Notes under the pieces: generated by a model
What the model was told of the DNA's origin: nothing
The model's input: only the letters and a program-made list of their open reading frames with translations
The model's database searches: none
In this document: positions 57,134-64,000 of the stretch, one piece after another
Layout of the letters: each line of letters begins with the position of its first letter
How positions within the stretch are numbered: position 1 is the first letter of the stretch
Translations under genes and position numbers: made by a program
NCBI RefSeq assembly: GCF_018326425.1
Contig: NZ_AP024601.1
Location: 484,001-548,000, forward strand
Direction: 5' to 3'
Origin: Polycladomyces abyssicola
Lineage (GTDB): Bacteria > Bacillota > Bacilli > Thermoactinomycetales > JIR-001
DNA length: 64,000 nucleotides

Positions 57134-57247
57134 CAGTTCCACTCCCCACCTTATTCAAATTTTGCCCATCTTCCCTATTTTTCTATATTAGCATAATCAG
57201 TGAAAATCGGAAGTACCAACTTTAAAAATGATGTCAAAAGTTGTGGA

Positions 57248-59152
57248 TCACTTCTGTAATTGGTCGAGTGCCTTTTTGTATAAAGGATGATTCGGCTCCA
57301 AACGAACCGCCTGTCGAAATTGGGCAATTGCTTCATTACGCTTGCCTGAAGCGGCGAGCACGACGCCGTAATGGTAGTGATACAAAGCGTGTCGGTTGTT
57401 CGCTTTCAATGCCTGCTGAATGGCGTTTGTCGCTTCGGGAAGCCGTCCCGCGTAGTAGAAAGCGACGGACGCGTAATAATACCCTCCCTCATTCAGTGCC
57501 TGTTTCTTCACCAACGAATCGAATACATTCACCGCTTCTTGTGCCCATTTTCGTTTTTGCGCCTCCTTCTCTTCCGGTAAAAGCGACGGATTTTCATTGA
57601 CAAGTTCTCGTTTTTTCAGATACAGGATACCCAACATCATCTTGTATCGGGAATTACCACTATCCATATCGGACGCGGTCTTGGCGGAGCGGATGGCGGG
57701 ATCGATTTGTCCCAACCGGTATTGATATACGGATAGGTCATAGTGATAGTAAGGTTGCCGACTGTCCAAGGCAATCGCTTTTTTCAACATCTCCGATGCA
57801 TGTGCGTAATCTCCCAGCGCGCTGAGAATTTTTCCGTTGTGATAGAAATAGACAGGATTGGACGGGTTCATTTGCACAGCTTTGTCGCTGGCGGTTTTGG
57901 CGGCCATAAAATCCTTGGCATAATACGCCTGCATGGCCAATCCGTCCTGCATGGCGGGGTCTTGCGGGAAGCGTTTCACAGCTTGTTTCATGACTTGCAC
58001 GCCGTTTTGGAAGTCTCCGCGAATTTGGTGTAATTTGGCGACATGCAGGTAATATCCCTGTTTGCTCGGATCGGCTGCCAAAGCTTTTTTACCCAAGTCC
58101 AATGCCCGATCGTATTGTTTCGCTTGATACGCCGCCAGAGATTGGTTGTACCAGATTGCCGCCTGTTTGGATTGGGACGGGCTTAATGCTGCAGAGTCCG
58201 TATTGGACATGATCATTTGCGTGATACCCCATCCGGCAGCGGTCAACAGCATCAATCCGCCAATTGCGGCCGCTCCCAGTTGAACGGCTCTGCGCTTCCA
58301 CCAAGGAATGGAGGCGGTTGGGACATGTGGTGCCGGTGCAGTCCGTTCAGACGCACTTGATACTTTCTTTGCGGTGCCGGTGGTCGGGTCGGATGCGGTA
58401 TGTTCCCTTCCCGTTGTTTCCGGCCTGGAGAGGATCCGTGTGGTTTGCTCCAACAGTTCCAATGTTTCGTCCCAAGAAGGGACATTTGTTGGCGATGCTT
58501 GACACATCCGACGGAGAAAGGACCTCCATGCATTTGGAACAACGGGATCTTCGGGCAGGGAACGGAGGGTTTCCATTGTAACATGTAACGGCATCCGTTG
58601 ACCGGTCAATAGCGAATACGCCAGCAAACCCAAACGAACTCTCTCATCCGGTGGGAACAGGGGAGGGCGTGTCAGCCAAGTGGGACCACCGTACAGAAAG
58701 CGTATCTGTCCGCTGTCTTCCAGGAAGAGGTTCTCGGGATGGATAAAGGTCCATTCTCCATTCCGTTCTATCTTTATCCACGCCCTGACCACCTGTTGCA
58801 ACAGCAAGGGAATCTCCCTCTCCGGAACGCGATGGGGGGACAGCAGCCGATACGCAAGCCAGGTGTCCGGCATGCGGCGATACACCCAGTACAGTGTCTC
58901 CTTTTCGACAAACACCGCTTCCGCTGATACAAACCGTGATTCGTCCCTTTCCAAAAGCGCCGTCAGGGGTGCATCCGTTGCCAGGGAAGTGGCCGGAACT
59001 GCAAGAATGAAGCGGGTACCCGTTTGGGTGACATCCACTTTTGTCGGATCAGGGTGGAACCGGGTGAAATACAGCGTTCCCAGTTGAAGGGGAAATACTT
59101 TCAACACTTCATATGTATTACGAATCCATTCACCCTTGTGTGAGTTCCTCAT
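57248..59152 (-). CDS. membrane protein with pseudokinase-like domain and TPR repeats
   Basis: Protein of 634 residues. Residues 1-235 resemble a protein-kinase fold: FIHPENLFLEDSGQIRFLYGG looks like the HGDLKPENxLLD...DFG block, but the catalytic Asp is absent and DFG is YGG. A low-complexity linker and one membrane span (about 290-314) follow. The outside half (325-634) holds TPR units such as YDRALDLGKKALAADPSKQGYYLHVAKLHQIRGDF and NEAIAQFRQAVRLEPNHPLY. Non-catalytic sensing or scaffolding is likely. EssB/YukC of type VII secretion has a comparable inside domain, but no ess genes are near. Confidence 0.75.
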   Translation of the reverse strand: MRNSHKGEWIRNTYEVLKVFPLQLGTLYFTRFHPDPTKVDVTQTGTRFILAVPATSLATDAPLTALLERDESRFVSAEAVFVEKETLYWVYRRMPDTWLAYRLLSPHRVPEREIPLLLQQVVRAWIKIERNGEWTFIHPENLFLEDSGQIRFLYGGPTWLTRPPLFPPDERVRLGLLAYSLLTGQRMPLHVTMETLRSLPEDPVVPNAWRSFLRRMCQASPTNVPSWDETLELLEQTTRILSRPETTGREHTASDPTTGTAKKVSSASERTAPAPHVPTASIPWWKRRAVQLGAAAIGGLMLLTAAGWGITQMIMSNTDSAALSPSQSKQAAIWYNQSLAAYQAKQYDRALDLGKKALAADPSKQGYYLHVAKLHQIRGDFQNGVQVMKQAVKRFPQDPAMQDGLAMQAYYAKDFMAAKTASDKAVQMNPSNPVYFYHNGKILSALGDYAHASEMLKKAIALDSRQPYYHYDLSVYQYRLGQIDPAIRSAKTASDMDSGNSRYKMMLGILYLKKRELVNENPSLLPEEKEAQKRKWAQEAVNVFDSLVKKQALNEGGYYYASVAFYYAGRLPEATNAIQQALKANNRHALYHYHYGVVLAASGKRNEAIAQFRQAVRLEPNHPLYKKALDQLQK

Positions 59153-59340
59153 CAGTCCATGCTCCTTTGATCAAATCGGTTTGCTCCAGTCCTAATGTAT
59201 TGGTATCAACCTTTTTTATTTTATCACGCCTTTGGACGGGAATATATCCGTTATCGTTTGGTTTCCGCAGTTGGAGGGCGTGGAACGGGATATGATACAA
59301 TACGTCCAGACCATCATGCGAACGGAAGGGGACGAATACG

Positions 59341-60504
59341 ATGAAAGTGATTTCGATTGAACCCACACCGAGTCCCAACACCATGAAATTGAACATGGAT
59401 GAGCGGTTGCCTGCAGGGGTGAGCATCAACGTCACCCGTGAACAGGCCGAAGGAGCACCGGACTATGTACGTCGCCTGTTGCAGATTCCGGGGGTCAAGG
59501 GAGTGTTTCAGGTATCAGATTTCATCGCCCTGGAACGCCATCCCAAAGCGGATTGGCAGGAGATCCTCTCTGCCGCTCGGGAAGTGTTGGGCGGAGAGGG
59601 GGATGTTCAAACCACGGATGAACAGAAGGAAGCGGCACCGGACGGATTTGGCGAAGTACAGGTGTTCGTTCAGACGTTCCGTGGTATTCCCATTCAGGTA
59701 AAAGTGGTGAAAAACGGGGAAGAAACCCGTTTCGGTCTGCCCGATCGTTTCCTGGAGGCAACGATGAAGCTGAAAATGGCTTCTCCCAATGTCATCATGG
59801 AACGAAAATGGGAAGAGCGAGGGGTTCGGTACGGAGATGTGAACCAAGTAGGTGAAGAAGTGGTGAAGGAAATAGCCGCAGCATATGATGCCGCCCGGTT
59901 GAACCGGATGGTGGAGGAGGCATTCCGGTTACAAGCGGGTGAAACAGTTCAAGAGGAGCGATTGGATGCGGATGAAGTGGCCAGGCGGTTGGACGAACCG
60001 GATTGGGAAACGCGATATGCCGCATTGTCGCGGATGAAACAACCGGATCGGGAGGCATTGCCCGTACTGCAAAAGGCGTTGTCCGATCCCCATGTGTCCG
60101 TTCGAAGATTGGCCGTGGCTTATCTGGGGGAAGTGGATGATGCCGATGTATTGTCATTGTTGTTGAAAGCCTTGAAAGACCCCTCCCCCATTGTTCGCCG
60201 TACTGCGGGCGATACTTTGTCCGACCTCGGTGATCCCCGTGCGATCGGACCGATGGCGGAAGCGCTCAAAGATCCCAATAAATTGGTACGGTGGCGGGCA
60301 GCCCGTTTTCTCTACGAAGTGGGGGACGAATCGGCACTTCCGGCCTTGCGTGAAGCCGAGAACGATCCCGAATTCGAGGTGCGTCTGCAAGTACGGATGG
60401 CGCTCGAGCGTATCGAAAAAGGCGAAGAAGCGAGCGGTACCGTGTGGCAGCAGATGACACGGGCAATCGAAAAAAAGAATGGAGAAACTGGAGACCGGGA
60501 GTAA
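59341..60504 (+). CDS. CvfC-like protein: Nfu N-terminal domain plus HEAT repeats
   Basis: Protein of 387 residues. Residues 1-85 are an Nfu/NifU N-terminal-type domain (ISIEPTPSPNTMKLNMDERL... LQIPGVKGVFQVSDFIALER). The C-terminal half has HEAT or PBS-lyase-like repeats such as DREALPVLQKALSDPHVSVRRLAVAYLGEVDD. It corresponds to conserved virulence factor C of S. aureus and YpgR-like proteins. A role in iron-sulfur handling is plausible from the first domain only. Its end overlaps the next frame. Confidence 0.82.
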   Translation: MKVISIEPTPSPNTMKLNMDERLPAGVSINVTREQAEGAPDYVRRLLQIPGVKGVFQVSDFIALERHPKADWQEILSAAREVLGGEGDVQTTDEQKEAAPDGFGEVQVFVQTFRGIPIQVKVVKNGEETRFGLPDRFLEATMKLKMASPNVIMERKWEERGVRYGDVNQVGEEVVKEIAAAYDAARLNRMVEEAFRLQAGETVQEERLDADEVARRLDEPDWETRYAALSRMKQPDREALPVLQKALSDPHVSVRRLAVAYLGEVDDADVLSLLLKALKDPSPIVRRTAGDTLSDLGDPRAIGPMAEALKDPNKLVRWRAARFLYEVGDESALPALREAENDPEFEVRLQVRMALERIEKGEEASGTVWQQMTRAIEKKNGETGDRE

Positions 60505-60523
60505 TCATATACGGGGTGATTAT

Positions 60524-61171
60524 GTGCTACGGACGGTTCTGTTTGATTTCGACGGGACGCTGGCGGATACACTTCCGCTGATTTATCGGTCTTTTTGCGA
60601 AGTATTTCGCCGCTTCGGTGAAGAAGAACTGGATGACGCGGGAATTGCCGCGAGATTCGGACCGCCGGAGGAAGTGATTTTGGAGCGCTGTCTTCCCCGC
60701 CATTGCCTGCAGCAGGCACACGATGTCTATTTTCAACTGTATCGGGAGCACCATACTCGGTTGGTCCGGTCCGACGAGGCCGTTTTGGAACTGTTAAACT
60801 GGTTGAAGGAACGAGGAGCCAATGTCGGTGTGGTGACCGGAAAAGGTCGCAGAAGTGCGGCCATTTCCGCTGAACTGCTGGGTATGGACGGATTGGTCGA
60901 CTGGTGGGTGACCGGCACGGAAATCAAGCGGTATAAGCCGGAACCGGATGGCATCCGATTGGCGATGCGTCATTTTGGGGCACGTCCGGAAGAAACAGTG
61001 TATGTAGGGGATATGTCTGTCGACGTGATGGCCGGAAAGGCTGCCGGAGTTTCCACGGTGGGAGTTTGCTGGTTTGCAAAAGAAAAGACCTGTTCCTTCC
61101 AACCGGAACCGGATGCCGTTTTTTCCGAGGTGAAAGCTTTCCGCCGTTGGCTGGAGGAGAGACTGGATTAG
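60524..61171 (+). CDS. HAD-family phosphatase (phosphoglycolate/PpaX-like)
   Basis: Hydrolase of 215 residues. Motif I is LFDFDGTLADT, motif II VVTGKGR, the motif III lysine is in RYKPEPDG, and motif IV is VYVGDMSVDV. The cap is of the small alpha-helical type. Substrates could be phosphoglycolate or pyrophosphate. The GTG at 60524 follows GGGGTGA, 20 bases after the CvfC-like stop, so they form an operon. Confidence 0.85.
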   Translation: MLRTVLFDFDGTLADTLPLIYRSFCEVFRRFGEEELDDAGIAARFGPPEEVILERCLPRHCLQQAHDVYFQLYREHHTRLVRSDEAVLELLNWLKERGANVGVVTGKGRRSAAISAELLGMDGLVDWWVTGTEIKRYKPEPDGIRLAMRHFGARPEETVYVGDMSVDVMAGKAAGVSTVGVCWFAKEKTCSFQPEPDAVFSEVKAFRRWLEERLD

Positions 61172-61191
61172 AGCGTGTTCATCTGACACAC
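61172..61191. repeat. end fragment of the intergenic element family
   Basis: TGTTCATCTGACACACCCTAG-like sequence just after the phosphatase gene resembles the right end of fragment E (ACCGGACACACTCTAG). Only about 20 bases are recognisable. Confidence 0.3.
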
Positions 61192-61200
61192 CCTAGATCG

Positions 61201-61258
61201 GGGAGCCGTTTTGCCGACTTCGATTGTTCGAAGTGGTTCGGTGAACGGCTCCCTTTTT
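61201..61258 (+). terminator. terminator after the HAD phosphatase gene
   Basis: GGGAGCCGTT / AACGGCTCCC encloses a second hairpin (CGACTTCG...CGAAGT) and is followed by TTTTTA. It separates the gene from the convergent esterase gene. Confidence 0.85.
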
Positions 61259-61263
61259 ATCCG

Positions 61264-61992
61264 TCAGCTTCCGAAAAAGATTCTCAGGGCGTCGGGAATG
61301 TCTTTCTGCCACAATCCCCACGTGTGGTCGCCCTCTTTTTCCACATAATGCACCTGGGCTTGTTTGTCCTGCAGGTGGCGGTACACTTCCCGATTGCGGG
61401 CCAACAGATCCAATTTGCCCATATGAGTGGGCACGGCGGTTTCCGCTTTTCCGATGGATTGGTACACCACCAGGTCGTCGAGTGAAACCGTTTGGCGAAT
61501 CCGATCAATGGTCGCTTCCAGAAAAGCGCCCGATTGTGACAGGACCTGGCGGAAATCTTCCGGGTACTCCAGTGCCAGGTGAAGCGAAACGGTTCCTCCC
61601 AGTGATGATCCGCCGACGACCCGTCCGTCAGGTGTCCGATCCACCGGAAATTCGCTTTCGATCTCCGGCAAAAGTTCCTCCGTAAAAAATTGCAGGTACA
61701 GTCGGTTGCGTTCACCGATCGGGGAATATTCTGCCGTACGCTTGCTTTTGTCGACTGGGACGGCCACCATAATGACAGGTCGGATGTCCTTCTCGTAGAT
61801 CAGTTGGTTGGCTTGGGTAGCGATACGCCCCAGATTGAAATAGTCGTCTCCGTCCTGCAGATACAACACCGGATAGGTGACGGTTTCGTCATATTGAGGA
61901 GGCAAATACACCTGTATTTCTTTGACTTCGTCCAGATAACGGCTGCGAATCTCTTTTTTGACGATGGTACGTTTCAAATATTGGGGATTCAT
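61264..61992 (-). CDS. Fes/esterase D-like alpha/beta hydrolase
   Basis: Hydrolase of 242 residues with the serine in VVGGSSLGGTVSL, VLYLQDGDDYFN near residue 45 and a catalytic His in EGDHTWGLW. The putative-esterase family includes enterochelin esterases, S-formylglutathione hydrolases and mycolyltransferases. There is no signal peptide. A siderophore-hydrolysing role is unlikely because staphyloferrin B-type molecules are amides, not esters. The ATG follows AAGTGATGACC, a weak site. Confidence 0.75.
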   Translation of the reverse strand: MNPQYLKRTIVKKEIRSRYLDEVKEIQVYLPPQYDETVTYPVLYLQDGDDYFNLGRIATQANQLIYEKDIRPVIMVAVPVDKSKRTAEYSPIGERNRLYLQFFTEELLPEIESEFPVDRTPDGRVVGGSSLGGTVSLHLALEYPEDFRQVLSQSGAFLEATIDRIRQTVSLDDLVVYQSIGKAETAVPTHMGKLDLLARNREVYRHLQDKQAQVHYVEKEGDHTWGLWQKDIPDALRIFFGS

Positions 61993-62192
61993 TGGTCATC
62001 ACTTCACTTTAAATTTGACGTTGTGCTTTCTATTGTACCCGATTTTTTCCCAGTTTGCTCGGGTTTTCAAAAAAACAAGTTCCCACCGGTCGGGGCATGT
62101 TTATCCTGTTCTATAAAATAGATTTCCAGTACATTCCCAAATTTGACTTCATTCATTCCCATTTTGTTTGACCAATGATTCGGATTATTCTT

Positions 62193-62221
62193 TTGACCAT
62201 CTGTCTACCGACCAGTAAAAT
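62193..62221 (+). promoter_or_regulatory. promoter of the acyl-CoA synthetase gene
   Basis: TTGACC (62193-62198) and TAAAAT (62216-62221) are 17 bases apart. The spacer contains CTACCGACCAG, the kind of site bound by TetR-type fatty-acid regulators, but it is not a full palindrome. Confidence 0.5.
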
Positions 62222-62255
62222 AAAGGATGAAGTTCTGAGAAGGAGGCGTGTGGGT

Positions 62256-64000
62256 ATGGCGAAAGCGGTCTGGTTTCCCGATGAGGAACAAGCACGGCAA
62301 ACAAGGTTGTATCGGTTAATGCAGCGGTTTGGGATCTCAGATTATGATCGGTTTTATGAACGGTCCATCCAAAATGTCTCTTGGTTTTGGGAAGCGGTGG
62401 TTCAAGATCTGGAATTGGAGTGGATTCGCCCATACCGCCAAGTGATGGACGCTTCCGACGGGATTCAGTGGACACGGTGGTTCGTGGACGGGTGTTTCAA
62501 CGTTTCCCACAATTGTCTGGACCGATGGGTGAATCGAAACGAATCCCGTCATCGGTTGGCGCTGGTTTGGGAAGGGGACGACGGCGCGGTCCGCAAATAC
62601 ACGTACCGGGACCTGTGGTTCGAGGTCAACCGTTTAGCCCGAGGACTAAGTCAACTGGGCATTCAAAAAGGCGATCGGGTCGGCATTTATTTGCCGATGA
62701 TTCCGGAAAATGTCGTGGCGATGTTGGCGATTGCTCGCATCGGTGCCATTTTCACACCGTGTTTCTCCGGATATGGTGCACAAGCGGTTGCTTCCAGACT
62801 GAATGATTGCGGAGCAAAACTCCTGATCACGGCGGACGGGTTCCTGCGGAGGGGAAAAGTGGTGCCCATGAAGGAAGAGGCTGACCGAGCGGTCGACTTG
62901 TCTCCTTCGGTGAAAAAAGTGTTGGTCGTTCGCCGGCTGAAACGGGACGTGCCATGGAACGAAGAGCGCGATATAGAATGGGACCATTTGATGACAGAAA
63001 TGAAACCGTTTTCTCCTGAGGCAACGGCATCGGAGGACCCGTTCATGATCATTTACACGTCGGGGACCACCGGCAAACCCAAAGGAACGGTACACGTCCA
63101 TACCGGCTTTCCGATCAAAGCGGCGTTTGATGCGGGATACGGCATGGATGTAGGGCCGGGGGATATCCTGTTTTGGGTGACCGACATGGGATGGATGATG
63201 GGACCGTGGATGGTGTTCGGTGCGTTGATGATGGGTGCCGCCATGCTGTTGTTTGAAGGCACACCGGACTATCCGGAACCAGACCGTTTGTGGCGGATCG
63301 TTGCCTCGCACGGGGTGAGCCATTTGGGGATCTCTCCCACGGTGATCCGGGCATTGATGAAACATGACGTTTCCTGGGTCAAACGGCATGACCTCAGTTC
63401 CCTGCGCGTGTTCGGGTCGACGGGGGAACCGTGGAATCCGGAGCCGTGGCAGTGGTTGTTTGAACAGGTGGGCGGCGGACGGGTCCCGATTTTTAACTAT
63501 TCCGGCGGAACGGAGATTTCCGGCGGTATTTTGGGCGGGAACCTGTTGAAACCGATCGCGCCATGCTCATTCAGTGGTCCCATGCCGGGAATGGACGCTG
63601 ATGTGTGGAATGAAAACGGTCAAACAGTGCGTGGAGAAGTAGGGGAGTTGGTTCTGCGGCAACCGTGGGTCGGCATGACCAAAGGATTTTGGAACGATCC
63701 GCAACGGTATGAAGAAACGTATTGGAGTAGGTGGCCCAAAACATGGGTTCACGGCGATTGGGTGGAAGTGGACGAAGAAGGGTTTTGGTACATCACGGGC
63801 AGATCCGATGATACATTGAAAATCGCGGGGAAACGGATGGGCCCGGCAGAGATGGAATCGGTGCTCGTGGATCATCCGGCCGTCGTTGAATCGGCAACGG
63901 TGGGCGTGCCGGATGAGACGAAAGGGGAGCAGGCCGTCTGTTTTGCAGTATTGGCACCCGGTTATGAACCTGGGGAAGAGCTGGAATCGGACCTGATCCG
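62256..64000 (+). CDS. AMP-forming acyl-CoA/acetyl-CoA synthetase, 3' truncated by the window
   Basis: About 581 residues are visible, still open at base 64000. The adenylate-forming motif is IYTSGTTGKPKGTVHVH, later motifs are YSGGTEISGG and VHGDWVEVDEEGFWYITGRSDDTLKIAGKRMGPAEMES. The N-terminal region WFVDGCFNVSHNCLDRWV is typical of Acs-like enzymes with an ACAS_N domain. It activates a short carboxylate with ATP and CoA. The ATG at 62256 follows AAGGAGG. Confidence 0.9.
   Translation, partial: MAKAVWFPDEEQARQTRLYRLMQRFGISDYDRFYERSIQNVSWFWEAVVQDLELEWIRPYRQVMDASDGIQWTRWFVDGCFNVSHNCLDRWVNRNESRHRLALVWEGDDGAVRKYTYRDLWFEVNRLARGLSQLGIQKGDRVGIYLPMIPENVVAMLAIARIGAIFTPCFSGYGAQAVASRLNDCGAKLLITADGFLRRGKVVPMKEEADRAVDLSPSVKKVLVVRRLKRDVPWNEERDIEWDHLMTEMKPFSPEATASEDPFMIIYTSGTTGKPKGTVHVHTGFPIKAAFDAGYGMDVGPGDILFWVTDMGWMMGPWMVFGALMMGAAMLLFEGTPDYPEPDRLWRIVASHGVSHLGISPTVIRALMKHDVSWVKRHDLSSLRVFGSTGEPWNPEPWQWLFEQVGGGRVPIFNYSGGTEISGGILGGNLLKPIAPCSFSGPMPGMDADVWNENGQTVRGEVGELVLRQPWVGMTKGFWNDPQRYEETYWSRWPKTWVHGDWVEVDEEGFWYITGRSDDTLKIAGKRMGPAEMESVLVDHPAVVESATVGVPDETKGEQAVCFAVLAPGYEPGEELESDLI

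Noticed and set aside
61264-61992. Esterase as a siderophore hydrolase belonging to the sbn system
   Set aside because: It is more than 5 kb away behind other operons, has no Fur box, and staphyloferrin B-type compounds lack ester bonds.
62199-62215. CTACCGACCAG as a TetR/FadR operator at the acyl-CoA synthetase promoter
   Set aside because: Only a half-site is visible; mentioned with the promoter but not claimed separately.

Overview
The window reads as a chromosomal segment of a moderately GC-rich, endospore-type Firmicute. Purine-rich AGGAGG ribosome binding sites, frequent TTG/GTG starts, rho-independent terminators, a bacilliredoxin, a CvfC-type protein, class D sortase and MscL with a zinc ribbon all fit Bacillales. 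My best guess is Thermoactinomycetaceae, inferred from gene content only. No rRNA, tRNA or CRISPR array was seen.

Layout. 1-3.7 kb: a partial gene, YdcF and HesB-like genes, a TnpB-only IS200/IS605-type element carrying a small divergent ribbon-helix-helix (RHH) gene, and a cell-wall amidase. 3.7-10.2 kb: a short-chain fatty acid transporter with a damaged 3' end, divergent from histidine-degradation genes hutU-hutI, a zinc-ribbon unknown and hutG. 10.3-19.4 kb: housekeeping and stress genes (OlsB-like acyltransferase, truncated haemoglobin, SDR, Crp/Fnr regulator, tpx, thpR, mscL, NADH dehydrogenase, split chromate transporter, gamma-glutamyltransferase). 19.4-25.2 kb: IS remnants, ribokinase, the glyoxylate shunt aceB-aceA and a fructosamine kinase. 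25.2-26.4 kb: an AT-rich tandem duplication of a two-gene cassette of small low-complexity proteins. 26.5-38.7 kb: thiC with TPP riboswitch, an MFS pump, an orphan ABC ATPase, a toxin tail plus SUKH immunity gene, acnA divergent from an IclR regulator, a decayed arylamine N-acetyltransferase, brxB and hisC.

39.1-55.7 kb is the centrepiece: a Fur-controlled siderophore island whose gene order matches the Staphylococcus aureus sirABC / sbnABCDEFGHI (staphyloferrin B) locus, with sbnG and sbnH fused into one 685-residue protein. SbnA and SbnB would make 2,3-diaminopropionate and 2-oxoglutarate, SbnG citrate, SbnH the decarboxylation, SbnC/E/F the three condensations, SbnD export, SbnI O-phosphoserine supply, and SirABC re-uptake. 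As in S. aureus there is no dedicated ATPase gene. The island is punctuated by a family of roughly 150-280 bp non-coding elements with hairpins and, in the best copy, terminal inverted repeats. It also holds a TnpB-derived miniature element that truncates a decayed FhuF-like gene.

55.8-64 kb: a class D sortase with its own LPXTG-type proline-repeat substrate, a pseudokinase-TM-TPR protein, CvfC, a HAD phosphatase, an esterase and a partial acyl-CoA synthetase running off the right edge.
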